A stretch of 64,000 nucleotides of DNA from Ptychodera flava (taxonomy: Eukaryota > Hemichordata > Enteropneusta > Ptychoderidae), in the NCBI RefSeq assembly GCF_041260155.1, contig NC_091940.1:3320001-3384000 (forward strand), written 5' to 3'. The translations under genes and the position numbers were made by a program. Positions 22,672-33,615 of this stretch are shown here, piece after piece (the first letter of the stretch is position 1; each line of letters opens with the position of its first letter). Under the pieces are notes generated by a model. It saw only the letters and a program-made list of their open reading frames with translations. It was not told the DNA's origin and searched no databases.

Positions 22672-23029
22672 TTAGCTCAAAATAATTGCAATCCCAGTCT
22701 TAATGTGCAGACGGTGCTCTCCTGCATTTGGTCTTCAAGGAGGCAGATCTAAGGAGAGGTGGAATGTCAGAGTTATTGAGATGGAATTATGTCTATATTT
22801 TGCTTTTGTCTATTCCCCTCGAAATGTATCTTCAAATGTACACACTGCAACAAAACGTACCCTATATTGTATGGCTACATAAATTATTTTCCAGGGAATT
22901 GGTAGTTTCAATTTCTCTGATTTCACATACAATGGATAATAAACACCTCATCTTTTTATTGTTAAATCCCCTGTGTTTAATTTAGCATTATATTTATCTA
23001 TGAAAATTTAAAAGACAAAAACGTATAAA

Positions 23030-23753
23030 TTTTATTCTACGTCTAAATTTGCTGCAGATAGTACTATCTATACCTGCCAAACATCAATTTAGATTAATTT
23101 TCTTTTTCAAACGAAATTTACCTTTCAATGAGTCAGCAAAAATTAAATGGCGGAAATGCCTATTTATTGATTTGCGGGACTGACACGGTTCTACGGCGAT
23201 TTCAATATTTTCCCCGAGGCAGTTGACGGCCGTGCAGTTAGTACTGCTCGGAGTGGTCAAGCCAAGTTCATGACAGAACGGATGTATGTTGTCGAGAATT
23301 AGGCAACAAATGTGCTTGGTAAAAGGTTGGCAATACCGACCACTAAAATTGCCGAGGACTAGAAAGTCGGACGGCGGGAATTGGCGACAGGTGTATCTGA
23401 TAAAGAGCTGACATTTTTCCGGACATAAAGACCGTGAATAAGGATGTCAGGCGGCCGGGAGCAGGGTACAGGGATGTCCGGTAAAAGACTAACAATCTTC
23501 GGTACCACAAGTACGGGTATTTGAATGTCGGATGGCGGCGATAGGACGACAGGTGTGCTAATTAAAGGGGTTTACAAATTCCCGCACTTAAAGTGCGACA
23601 ATTGGAATTGCATTGAATGGGCTGTCGGGGACAGGTATGCCGCGAAAGAGGTTGAAAATTTGCCGTGCAAAAAGCACGAGGATTGGTATCGCTGTCAAAC
23701 AGACGGCAGACCACAGGTGTGCCCGGAAAGGGTCGACATTTTCCGTACCTAAG
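23030..23753. repeat. Host higher-order tandem array, left part
   Basis: Units of about 80-84 bases (markers acaggtgt at about 23386, 23465, 23549, 23630, 23712) carry gacaatttccgtacctaaagtgcg and a g..ttg.aatg..ggcgg block. The segment 23030-23385 is a different sub-block, matched at 41920-42345. The array continues to the right of the Polinton. Confidence 0.75.
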
Positions 23754-23759
23754 AATATG

Positions 23760-23983
23760 AGTAGTAAAGTAAACGTGGGCAACTGGGATGAAGTAAGAAT
23801 TTTACACCCATTTTATTCATTTATCTACATGAAGCGAAGGAAAAATTAACCATCCATGTAACTAAAGTATAACCCTGACCTATATACGAACTCACTCACG
23901 CGCAGCAGTGCATTGTCCTGAACTAAGCGGGGAAATTCCCTGCTGAGTCATTCACATTCCAAATGGAACTTGCGCAATACAGT
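23760..23983 (+). repeat. Polinton left terminal inverted repeat
   Basis: It matches the reverse complement of 40838-41062, from AGTAGTAAAG at the tip to CTTGCGCAATAC at the inner edge, with a few substitutions and one indel of about 16 bases next to ACGCGCA. Confidence 0.9.
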
Positions 23984-24407
23984 AGCTATGACTCACCCCC
24001 ACTGAGCAAAACAGAACGACATTCTATTCTCTCTCTCATTTGTTAGATAGATTCTGACTGAGCCGTATCGGAGCCGTACCGGAGCTCTTACAAAGGCAAC
24101 CTTCGCTTACGGTTCCGGAGCTGATTCTCGTTTCTGGATGTGAATTTTATCTGCTGGCTGTTCCCTTTTCACTATGTTTGGAGTCGTCGGAACGAGATTT
24201 TCCCCTACCGGAACCATAGGGATGTTGCGCAATACCCCTATCAGGACGCAGCAGGAACTTTCCGGTAGGGAATTTCGCAATACCGCTTTCGCAATACCGG
24301 ACTTCAGTTGCTTAGTAACTTGTGATGTCATGTTCAATGTCTGTCATTCTACAGTTTTCAGAAAAATTTTCTGTGGAATTTTTTCTGAACGACTCTAGTT
24401 AACTTGT

Positions 24408-25468
24408 TCACCCGATAGATAAAATTTTAGTAATTTCCTCTGAACTTAAAATATGTCGGAAGACCATTACTTCAAACAAAATGAGACGTTTCAGATGAAT
24501 GGTACTGATATCTAAAGTGTTCACTCTTTTATCTCTACGTACAAATGTAGTTCCTAAGTCGTTCTCTATTCTATTCCCACCAACAAAACATTCAATACTC
24601 ATTTCCCCTCCCCGATCTTTATCAATACTTATGATAATATCACAAGTTGTTCTGTTATCTGTTTTCATAGCATAATATCCAACCAAATCGTCAAACTCGT
24701 CTCCAGTAGCTAACTTTACACATCTAATGAGAACTGTACCATGTTGAAGTATTTTCATATTATCAGTCATCTGTTGATTTACAGTCTGTAAAGTTAGAAC
24801 AGCTGCCTCATCACCGACACTTTTAAGACCAGTTTCTTTAAAGTTGTGTCCCAAAATAATCTTACTGGAACTCCGCTAGCTGTATACGAGCAATAATTCT
24901 CCCCCTCGTTTATCCACCTTCTTAGTGTATTATCTGCCTTCATTATTGTATTAAGAGGACTAATTTTAAGGTGAATCGGTATACCAAGAAGTGCAATGTA
25001 TGGATTTGTAGGAGTAAGCCAACTACGAAAATCTAACAATTTATATTTGTTTACATTGCTATCAAAATAAATCACATTCGGAGTTCCTGGTGGTTCAGCA
25101 ACACCTCCTGCAATTTCACTATCCAATATATCTAAGATGTTACGCGGCACATTATAAGGCATGAATTTCTGACTATCCCCATCCCATGTCAGAGCAAAAG
25201 GAGTAGGATCATTCGAAGCCTTTGTGGCGTCAATTACAGTTTCATCAATGTCTTTAAGTTCGGAAAATTCTACAGCATGTTCGTGGGGTGGCGCCGCGGC
25301 ATTGGCTAAAACGAAATATTTTTCGCGGTCTTTATAACGAAGGACGTAATCCTTATTATGATTAGCAGCCATCTTAGTATTATTGTTAACTTTAACATCA
25401 CTCAGATCTTCAAGCTCAAGATTTTGCATACGAATTGTACCTAGACCGAAGCCACTTGGATCAGACAT
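24408..25468 (-). CDS. Polinton structural protein(s) of unknown function, possibly lectin-like end
   Basis: This minus-strand coding region starts at MSDPSGFGLGTIR (ATG at 25468). The N-terminal part is unrecognised. The C-terminal part ends IHLKRLILFEVMVFRHILSS then EEITKI, which resembles the last strand of LamG/concanavalin-type domains (...I..L.LFNR.LS..E...). Such folds occur in virion surface and fibre proteins, so an attachment role is conceivable, by inference only. Reading frames overlap within the region, so it may be one gene or two. It diverges from the plus-strand gene at 25528, leaving about 60 bases for shared promoters. Confidence 0.55.
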
Positions 25469-25527
25469 ACTCCGTAGGGACCTATATACAGTGAAAATTA
25501 AAATAATACCTTGTAATATACACAACC

Positions 25528-25881
25528 ATGGCTTCAGCTATAGGAATGACAGTTCTCGGTGCTGTATTAAATGCAACGGCATTCACAGGAGGAAATATTA
25601 TCGGACAAAAGCTTTCCGGTAATGGTGACGCTCTTATTGAAGAAAAGGTCCGACATGATAAAGCATTAGAAAAATTTGAACATGATCGCAACGTCTGGTC
25701 AGAAAAAAGATTACTCCAGGCTGACTGGGAAAGAGAAAATCAAGCAAAGGATGCACATGCTGCGGCAGAATTAAGAGATACAGATGCAGAAATCCTGGAA
25801 GAAGCAGAAGCGGTGCAAAGCAACTCTACGTCAGTCCGAAGGGGCAGTTCAATTCTCAGATTATTATCAACCCAGTCCTGA
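25528..25881 (+). CDS. Polinton small protein: glycine-rich hydrophobic N-terminus plus charged helix
   Basis: 117 residues from an ATG at 25528. Residues 1-31 (MASAIGMTVLGAVLNATAFT...) form a glycine-spaced hydrophobic segment, followed by a long charged, probably coiled-coil stretch (EEKVRHDKALEKFEHDRNVW). Proteins of this shape recur in Polintons and adintoviruses, where some are compared with membrane-active or minor core proteins. I infer a virion-associated membrane role but see no diagnostic motif. The frame is intact. Confidence 0.6.
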   Translation: MASAIGMTVLGAVLNATAFTGGNIIGQKLSGNGDALIEEKVRHDKALEKFEHDRNVWSEKRLLQADWERENQAKDAHAAAELRDTDAEILEEAEAVQSNSTSVRRGSSILRLLSTQS

Positions 25882-26085
25882 GCAAAAGAAATATGAGATG
25901 ATCTATATTGCTGGAGGATTGGTCGTGGGATGGTTTATCTTCCGATAGGGTTACACCGGTAGGGCCCGCTTCGGGACTACAATAATTCAATACAAAAGCT
26001 AATTGGCCAGTTATTGAAATCGATCATGTTCCCATCCTGATCTGTTATCCAGATACGAATGAATTCATGTAATCTCCCCCTTTTC

Positions 26086-26705
26086 TCAATGGCATAGAAA
26101 TTGCTCCGTTTTAAAATCGTAAGTAACCTTTTCACTTATTTCTCTCGTATCCCGGATGGGAAGTATTTGTAAACAGTTCGATACTTTCCCCTGTATGTAT
26201 CCTCCGGAGGCACCCGAACCAAATGAAACATAATTTCCAGTAACATCGACTACATCTGAATGAACTATATATTTAGTGACTGTTAAGAAATCCACTTTCT
26301 TCGGACTCATAGTACTTTTATAACTGGGTTGTTCTCAGGTTTATCTGAAAAGCCGACGACGTTGGCGAAGCTACCTGTGGCATTGAAATAGACTTTAATA
26401 TCTTTAGCCAAAGTTAGATAAACATGGTTTGTCGGCAGATGTTTTTCAAAATTAATTTTTTGCTTCAACCCGATTGCTTTGTTTAACGTATCGATATTGT
26501 AGTTACCTGGACGTATTGATTTAGTCTTCTTCGGTTGGTCACCTTCTTGATATTTTATTACATTATTCGTCGATGTTATGTTATGCCATGAATTATATAG
26601 TCCACACTCTAGCAGTCTTATCTTCGTAAACTGCGTCGTGTCAATGCAAGGGTAAAAATTAACAGTGACTGGTTCACCTGTTTGGCTTTCAATCCAAATG
26701 ATCAT
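26086..26705 (-). CDS. Conserved Polinton protein(s), LLECGLYNSWHN type
   Basis: The minus-strand start at 26705 gives MIIWIESQTG. It contains FTKIRLLECGLYNSWHNIT and RPGNYNIDTLNKAIG, a pattern (R-L-L-x-C-x-L-Y-N-S-W followed by P-G-x-Y-x-I-D-T-L) that recurs in uncharacterised invertebrate proteins near Polinton genes. A second frame starts at MSPKKVDFLTV and overlaps the first by four bases (ATGA), as in coupled genes. The function is unknown; a minor capsid or vertex role is possible but unproven. Confidence 0.55.
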
Positions 26706-26774
26706 TGTTGTACGTTGTATATATTACTAAGTATAAGTGTTCGATGAATATTATTATTATTCCGAAGGTGCCCA

Positions 26775-27005
26775 TTACACAGTATAAGGTTCTGCAGGAA
26801 TAATATTTTTCTGTTCAAGGAGATCTTTGGTCGCAACCGCGGCAGCAGTCGCACCGCCTAATTTTGCCAATCGAGTTAAATTTGGTCGACTTGGATCACC
26901 AACCTCTATTTTCAGAAATTTGCTGGAGATCATAAGATATCCCATCGCAAGTCCTGCGATTACAATACCATCGTACATTGTGTTTACAACTGTTTTAATA
27001 TCCAT
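26775..27005 (-). CDS. Small Polinton membrane protein, AGLAMGY type
   Basis: 76 residues from MDIKTVVNTMYDG. A hydrophobic segment (IVIAGLAMGYLMI) lies at about residues 14-27, then a basic loop and a second weakly hydrophobic helix (GGATAAAVATKDLL), ending IIPAEPYTV. Similar short proteins with AMGY and an IIP tail recur in Polintons; their function is unknown. The frame is intact. Confidence 0.6.
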   Translation of the reverse strand: MDIKTVVNTMYDGIVIAGLAMGYLMISSKFLKIEVGDPSRPNLTRLAKLGGATAAAVATKDLLEQKNIIPAEPYTV

Positions 27006-27056
27006 GATTGCTGACTAGTATATAAAATAAAAAATAAAAATAAAAAATATGGGGAG

Positions 27057-27332
27057 TTAATCCATCTCATACAATGTAGAGGAGCTGGGAACACCCCCCT
27101 CCCCCTCCCCCTCCCCTCCCCTCGGAACCCCTGTCGGAACTGTTCCGGAGGGAGCTGCTACGGGCTCTGTTTTTTTCGCTTTCTGAAGCGGTTCCCGCGG
27201 TTTCCGGGGAGGACAGGGGGTATGCCGAGCACGCCCCCAATATAGCCCTAATGCAGTCAATGAAACTCCCACAATTCCTAAAACAAGATAACATTTATTA
27301 TACCAGCGTGAGCTATCACACTGTTCTTTCAT
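27057..27332 (-). CDS. Small single-pass membrane protein with proline/glycine-rich tail
   Basis: 91 residues. A transmembrane helix (YLVLGIVGVSLTALGLYW, about residues 15-32) is followed by a basic, proline-rich tail and a GGEGEGEGG stretch. Its start overlaps the stop of the upstream gene by four bases (27329-27332), suggesting coupled expression. No family is recognised. Confidence 0.5.
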   Translation of the reverse strand: MKEQCDSSRWYNKCYLVLGIVGVSLTALGLYWGRARHTPCPPRKPREPLQKAKKTEPVAAPSGTVPTGVPRGGEGEGEGGVPSSSTLYEMD

Positions 27333-27574
27333 TGTAGGCGTAGGTCTGCTACCGCATCACTATCATTCCCCTCCATTGCTTTTAGTTTCTTCTCCCTGTT
27401 TTGCCTGTTCCATTCCGCTAGTCGCTTGCCCGCAGCAACTCTCCCTGGATTCTTCGTCGGTAACGTCATTTTCTCTATGTTGCGCTGTGTCGGAGGTGCC
27501 GGTGTTGGTGGTAGGATCGTCCCTGACGGAGTCCCTGGCGGAGCCGTTTGCTGAGTCGGTGAAGTTGAATCCAT
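27329..27574 (-). CDS. Small basic Polinton protein, RVAAGKRLAEWN type
   Basis: 81 residues. The N-terminal half is proline/threonine-rich and low in complexity. The C-terminal half has PGRVAAGKRLAEWNRQNREK, a basic helical motif found in short Polinton proteins of other invertebrates. A core or nucleic-acid-binding role would suit the charge, by inference. It overlaps the next minus-strand gene by ATGA. Confidence 0.55.
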   Translation of the reverse strand: MDSTSPTQQTAPPGTPSGTILPPTPAPPTQRNIEKMTLPTKNPGRVAAGKRLAEWNRQNREKKLKAMEGNDSDAVADLRLQ

Positions 27575-27599
27575 TTATTTCAGGTACTATATTAAACCC

Positions 27600-27925
27600 G
27601 ATTTTTTAAAATTTAAATGTTTACCCGTAATTAAACCGGTGGAAATTAGAGCAATCAGGGGCCCCCACGTGTAAGCTATCCGTCCTGATAATCGTTTTAT
27701 TTCACTGTTTAGAATAAAATCCTTTTTAAGATCAGTGGCATAGTTATCTCGATCATCGATTGGAACTACTGACTTATTGCACGGGCTCCTAGATCTATGA
27801 AACTTTGAGTGATGGTATCACTTATAAGAGAACTGTATTTCGCTTCATAGACTTTAAAGGCTCGTGTTATGAATTCATCTTTCCACGTTTCCACTTCTCT
27901 AACTGTAACTCCTTACCAAAAAATA
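27600..27925 (-). pseudogene. Remnant of a small Polinton membrane protein gene
   Basis: The minus strand shows coding-like text (REVETWKDEFITRAFKVYEA and, nearer the end, RIAYTWGPLIALISTGLITG with a clear membrane segment). It is broken. It heads the minus-strand block of small structural genes. No family is assigned. Confidence 0.45.
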
Positions 27926-28233
27926 ACTTACTTTGACCACTTGCGATGACACAGAGTATTTTTTCACGTTTGTCTCTATTATGGATTGAGCGTCCGAAGG
28001 CACCGAAGGCGCCGAAGCCCCTTCGGAATGCGCTGCCATATTTGCCGCTGCTGAGACTTTATTAAATTCTCCATTGTTTGCAGTATGTTATCTATTCTTA
28101 CTAAAAAATAAAAAATTCGTTAAACCTGAATCCGAAATAAAGTATTAACATAGTCTGGAATGTTAGTACCCCTAACGTTCCGATAGGGATTCTGACAGGG
28201 ATTCCGGGAAAATTCTCCTCCATTTAAATCTAT

Positions 28234-29652
28234 ATGTATATAGAAACACGAATAATGAGTACAGACTTATTCCCAGTTGCTTTTCAATTGAATAAGACGA
28301 GCGTACCGACAGTACAGCATGCTGATATTCCTTCCAAACCGGACGGGGGAATAAAACCTATTCTCATGGACTTAGAAATATATGTAACGCCGACAGAAAA
28401 ATTTACTTTTCATCCTCGGGATGTGTTCAAAGATAACGTAATCACTCATCGATCAGCTAAAGAAAGTAATGTCTGGCTGGGCAGCCCAAAGATGAAATAC
28501 TGGGACCAGCAACTGAATTTCGCTGTATGGTGTAGCACTACTGGTTGTGGTATATCATTCGCCCATCTCTTTGATAAGAAATTTCCGCCCCAAATACGAT
28601 CATTCTGCCGTTTCCATGTATACTTTACAATACGTCGTATCCTTCACGAAATGGGCGTTGCACTTCCAGACGATACCCCCACCTTCAAAGCGGGCGACAA
28701 TCCGTACAATCTCGTCCAATATGAACTTCTATGTACTGAATTTGGAAATATAAGCCCAACGAAGTCCGACTTTCGATATCGAAAAGGTCAAAATAAAGGT
28801 CTTGGTTATGGATATGAATATTACACTAATCGTGGCCCTGTTCGACAGCCAAAAGCGATATACAACGGTCGGGACTTTTTCCTCTCCGCCGACGGAGGTG
28901 TTTTCTATACACATACAATTTTTGGAAAGAAAAAAACACGTACTGTCCGACAAAGACCGACCGCACTACTATTTCTTCCGAAATGATGGATCGGAGGGAC
29001 AATATAATAGTTTCATTCCTCTGACAGGAGACTCGGGACTAACAAAGGCCGGTCTCGCCGCCTCAATGAAAGCCTTGAAGCCTACGTATATTGCATACTC
29101 GGCGCACAAGCAAATATTCGTAGTACCATAGTAGGCGATACTGGCAGTGCAGAGCAAGTCCGAAAAGAATTCGGCGTTCTCCTCGAAGATGAAATTCGTA
29201 ATACCGACAAAGTAATCAGTTATCGGCGATACCAAGACACAATAATGAATACTGGTGTCAAACTTGATATGGCAGTTTCGCCCAATTTACTTCTCTTACC
29301 GTCTGAGATGGTCATCCTTTCGGGCCCGGCAATCTCAGGTTATAATAATGAACTGCAATACGCAACAGAATCTATGTCCTTCGGGGTGAACGGTGATATA
29401 AACACGGAAGTTCGAGAAAGTGCTATACATGAGATGGAAGGAGGAGGGGAGGGGGGAGATCCTGTGAAGTGGCAGGACGAGCCCGGAGAGTCACCACCAC
29501 CTCACAATGACACGACTCGGGGGCCTCCCCTCCCCTCCCCAGAACGGGCAGCATCTGCAGACCCTATTCACGAATATGGTAAAATTGGTTTGTTATCTTT
29601 AGCAATATTCATTACTATTGTAGGTACTGGAATAAAGTCACTAACTATATAG
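28234..29652 (+). CDS. Conserved Polinton protein, QLNFAVWC type, with C-terminal membrane anchor (broken)
   Basis: The likely start is MSTDLFPVAFQ at 28255. A conserved block reads YWDQQLNFAVWCSTTGCGIS, then RFHVYFTIRRIL and NPYNLVQYELLCTEFG, a pattern I associate with a widespread uncharacterised Polinton protein of about 450-500 residues. The distal part carries SGYNNELQYATESMSFGVN, an acidic proline/glycine-rich linker and a C-terminal hydrophobic helix (IGLLSLAIFITIVGTGI). It is broken at a small number of places. The role is unknown; conservation and a membrane tail suggest a virion component. Confidence 0.6.
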
Positions 29653-29757
29653 TTCATTCAGATGCTGTCGATGTGACTGGGTTTCATCTAACTCGAACCA
29701 GTAACTTAAAAGAACTAGAAGAGATTCATTAATTTACAGTATATAGATCCAGAGGAA

Positions 29758-30362
29758 ATGTCAATATACGTAACCCCACCATTCAACATGATTATAACTG
29801 GACCGACATATTCTGGCAAAACAGAATTTATGTTGGACCTCCTCACCGGTCCGTACTTAAGGAAATTCGAATATGTGATATTCATTTGCCCAACATTCAT
29901 GAATAATAAAGCGTATAATAGAAGATTCATTTCACCGATGATAATGTGTTTATATTTCCAGTCGGACTCGATGCAGTGGATGATACATTAACCTACGTGC
30001 ATAAAGAATGGGCTGGAACGAACACTTTAATAATCCTCGATGACTGCGCCTCGTCCAAAGATATGAAGAAGCGCAGTAACGTTTTAGTCCAACTTGGTTT
30101 CAGCGCAAGACATGACGGATTATCTGTCTGGGTTCTGACTCAACAATATACTAGTATTAGTAAACCATTTAGGGAAAACATACAGATGTTAGTACTATTT
30201 TACACACCGAACAAGATAGACAACAAAACTATTATAAAAGAATATGGAATGGAGGTGTCAGAACGGGAAGCCGTGGGCCTAATCAAGCAATTGAAAAGTA
30301 GGCCATTCAGTAAACTAGTATTTCGTTTACGGAATCCGTACGACATAAAATTATTCGTATAA
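29758..30362 (+). CDS. FtsK/HerA-type genome-packaging ATPase (broken)
   Basis: Walker A is IITGPTYSGKTEF near the start, and Walker B is TNTLIILDDCAS. LSVWVLTQQYTSISKPFREN then follows, fitting the sensor region of the A32-like packaging ATPases of Polintons and related viruses. About 200 residues is the family's usual size. The protein would drive DNA into capsids. It is directly followed by the integrase gene on the same strand. It is broken. Confidence 0.85.
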
Positions 30363-30372
30363 TATAGCAATT

Positions 30373-31477
30373 ATGGAAGCTGAAGCCGAAGGTACTCTTA
30401 GAGAATTATATTACAACCCGAAAACTGGTTTTGGAGGTGTGCAAAAATTGTATGACGCAGCACGGGCCAGCGGACTGAAAGTGACCAAGAAAGAGGTGCA
30501 GGAGTGGTTAAAAACTCAGCTAACTATAATCTACATAAACCGGTACCTCGTTCTCATGCTACGGGCGGCCGGCGCGTTTTTGTAACATCGATAGACTCTC
30601 AATGGCAAGCGGATCTCGTGGAATTCCCTCCCCCGTTCGCAAAAGAGAACCGTAACATTCGATACATGCTAACAGTAATCGATGTACTCAGTAAATACGC
30701 ATGGGCCAGGCCGATACAGTCAAAAACGGCTGATGATACGTTACAGGCGCTACAAGACGTGATTAAGAAATCTGGGAGAAGGCCCGACAAACTTCAGACA
30801 GATGAGGGGCGGGAATTTACTAATCGAAAAATGCAGGGGTGGTTGGAGGAGGTGGGAATTCACTGGTTTCACACCTACAGTGATAAAAAAGCTAGCGTCG
30901 TTGAACGTTTTAATCGGACTCTTAAGACGATGATGTGGAAATACTTCACATATAAACAGACACGTGAATGGCTTTCTATTCTACCAGAACTTCTTGAGAA
31001 TTACAATAACACCGTTCACGGAAGTATCAAAATGAAACCCAGGGACGTAACAGAGGAGAACGATTGGCAGGCATTTTATACACTATTCGGTCCTGAGTTG
31101 GCAGCCGGGGAGTTAACCCTGAATTCAAGCCGGAGAGAACGGGTTCGAATTACAAAATACAAGACCACTTTAAGAAAGGGTATTTACCAAATTGGACAGA
31201 GGAGATTTTCGTGGTTTCAAAAGTTGTGTACGCAGCTGGACTAGGAACGCCACCAGTTTACAAAATAAAAGATCTGAATGGAGAGGAAATACTTGGCACT
31301 TTCTACTCCGATGAACTTCAGAGCGCACCTTCAGAACGCGACGAGCTGTACAGAGTAGAACGAATTTTGAAGACGAAAAAAATTAGAGGAAAGAAATATT
31401 ATCTGATAAAATGGAAAGGTTATCCAGAAAGTTTCAATAGTTGGGAGCCAGAGGAAAATGTTATTAGAACTTCGTAA
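30373..31477 (+). CDS. RVE-family integrase with C-terminal chromodomain (broken)
   Basis: A short N-terminal helical part (LRELYYNPKTGFGGVQKLYD) precedes the DDE core: WQADLVEFPPP (first D), LTVIDVLSKYAWARPI, LQTDEGREFTN (second D) and KASVVERFNRTLKTMM (E). The end encodes a chromodomain (YRVERILKTKKIRGKKYYLI and KWKGYPESFNSWEPEENV). Chromodomain integrases are known in Polintons and in Ty3/Gypsy chromoviruses, where they steer insertion to marked chromatin. The gene lies downstream of the packaging ATPase with about 10 bases between them. It is broken. Confidence 0.9.
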
Positions 31478-31549
31478 GTTCCTGTCCATGGTACTGTCAA
31501 GTACTACGTAAGTTCCTGTCCATGGTACTTGTCAAGTACTACGTAAGTA

Positions 31550-32739
31550 CTAACGTAAGTATTTACGAAAGTTATTCAATAAGTACCATGGAAAAAGTCT
31601 TAATTTCTTGAAAGCCGAAAGTGTCAGTTTACCACCCCACTTCCACCCCCCACCTGGCCAAGTATTTATCATGTACTGTCGTAAGTAATGTTCACTTACT
31701 GCATCTTTTTCGGCCGTATGTGGATGAGGTGGTAACTCGGTTCCTGAACATATTAAGTTTGCAAGATCTTCAAAACGACTTCTCATGTTACCACAGTCCG
31801 TTCTTTCGAGTCCCCCTTTTTCAGCTTTATATATAAGTTCTGGTTGAAGTATAATGTACACAACTGACATGAGCCATAGACAAGTAACTTCAAAGTCCCT
31901 TTCAGAACCGTAGGGTTTCATAATGTCAAGTGCTCGTAGGTCAAACGAAGCATTATAAGCACACACAGATTCACAAGCGTTAAGAAGTTTGTGTAGGTTC
32001 TTTAGTGAGACTCGAGGTTGTTCTAGTTGTTCTTGACCAGGTGGGAAGTACGCTTTTTCAAGTTCCTCCTCCTTGAAACCGTCTATTAAAAATCCCTGGC
32101 TGCCGCCGCTCCATGCAATTCCAAAGTCAAAAGCTCGTGGATATTCTACTGGTCCGACTGTCTCGGTATCAATTGTTGGATTAAGTATATTCTTGAGAAC
32201 GAGGGGGGTAAGAGCGTTCCGAATTACCAAACATGGAAGTCTGTAGTCGTGGCAAATTTCTAAGAAAGTCTGTTTGAACTTGTTGTGAATCTCTTCTAGT
32301 TCTTCTAAGGCGGCTATTTCGTACGACCTGGCTCGAGTCAACACATTCCGCCTGCAATAATCCCAAGGCATATCTTTGAATATGATAATGAAACTGGGTA
32401 AATGGTCAAATGCTCTAGAAACAATCTTTTTTCTTCCGTTGCCACGCCCCGGATTCGAGAAAAAGTCAGATGTTGAATTATGGAAGAGTCACAAATAATG
32501 TATTGTTCTGAAGGGAGGGAGATCCTCCTCCTCCCAGCCTGACATTGTAAACTAAGAGTATGTTCTATAAACTGATTCTGAAAATCGGCAATCGAAACGT
32601 GGGTGACACGCCCATTATAAAAGTCGGCAATGTTGCTGGAAAAACTAGTGTCAAATTCTGGTACGTGATACGGATCCAAATTTATTGCATCGTAACTCTT
32701 ACCACTTCCAGTTGGTCCATTTATGAATATGTATGACAT
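31550..32739 (-). CDS. Deoxynucleoside-kinase-like module followed by DEDDh exonuclease (broken)
   Basis: The upstream part starts MSYIFINGPTGSGKSYDAIN (P-loop GPTGSGKS) and has a YIICDSSIIQHLTFSR segment. Further on, CRRNVLTRARSYE and LEELEEIHNKFKQTFLE recall the RxRxxE lid and helix of deoxynucleoside or thymidylate kinases. The downstream part has exonuclease motifs in order: IDTETVG (Exo I, D and E), AYNASFDLRAL (Exo II, N..FD) and HTAEKDAVSEHYL (Exo III, H and D), the DEDDh/DnaQ set. An exonuclease beside a protein-primed polymerase could proofread or trim, and a kinase could supply dNTPs; both are inference. It is broken. Confidence 0.65.
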
Positions 32740-32805
32740 TTTAGGATACTATATCATAGAAAAATTTTTTTAAATTTTTTTTATTAAGATATATACGATA
32801 AGACA

Positions 32806-33559
32806 ATGACAATCCTTTCTATTTCAACTGCAATAAAAATACTTGAAACCGGAGAAGAGAATATTCAAATCAGTGACGGCAAACTCATATTTGGTGAATC
32901 TTTGGTAGATCCTATTATATATGTAGACAGTGAGCTAGAAGTGGTTTTCAACATCGGACCTAAATATGGATCCAACGATCCTGCTACATGCGATGGGGTG
33001 TGTGTCCGTTGGCAACCGAGTCTTCAAAAGTTTACTGATTTAATAATATTCCGTACCCTAGGTGAAAGTTTCGATGCAAGCACTGCTAAAAGTTATGCTG
33101 CAAGCCTGGCCGCTCACTCCAAGAATAATTCCTGCGGATTTTACAATCCATCTAAAGTGTATCAGAAGCGAGGGAGCGGGGCGCAGCCAGTGGCGTATTT
33201 TAAATTTCAGTTTAAAAGAGGGAGGGAGGGAGAATCACGATTTCGCTACATGTATTGATATGGTTCAAGAAATTGACTGCGGTTTTAAAACAGTGAGTCC
33301 ATTGCCAGTCCGAGAAAATCCTGTTATTGTACCTCGTAATATCCGAAAAGGTAGTAAGATAGAATTCTTAGCATTTAAACCGCGCTTAAGTAAGCGTGCT
33401 CTTTCTTTCACTGTTGAGAGATTAATATTTTGTGCTGCGCCTAATAAACCAGAAATTCAAGATGCGGAAGAACTAGTCGACTTAGAAAGATTAGGCGAGA
33501 TATATAAACAAATAAATGCTGCCAAAAATATTATAGTGGATTTTGATGACCTATCATAG
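32806..33559 (+). CDS. Polinton protein of unknown function, candidate minor capsid (broken)
   Basis: It begins MTILSISTAIKILETGEEN with many beta-prone stretches (DPIIYVDSELEVVFNIGP) and ends in ALSFTVERLIFCAAPNKPEI and an IIVDFDDLS tail. About 240 residues with beta-rich composition is about right for a single-jelly-roll penton-like protein, but I see no diagnostic motif. It lies between the kinase/exonuclease module and the polymerase. It is broken. Confidence 0.4.
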
Positions 33560-33615
33560 AATAATTATTTTTTCATTTTAAAAATTTTAGGATAGTATAT
33601 ATCATAAAGATTATT

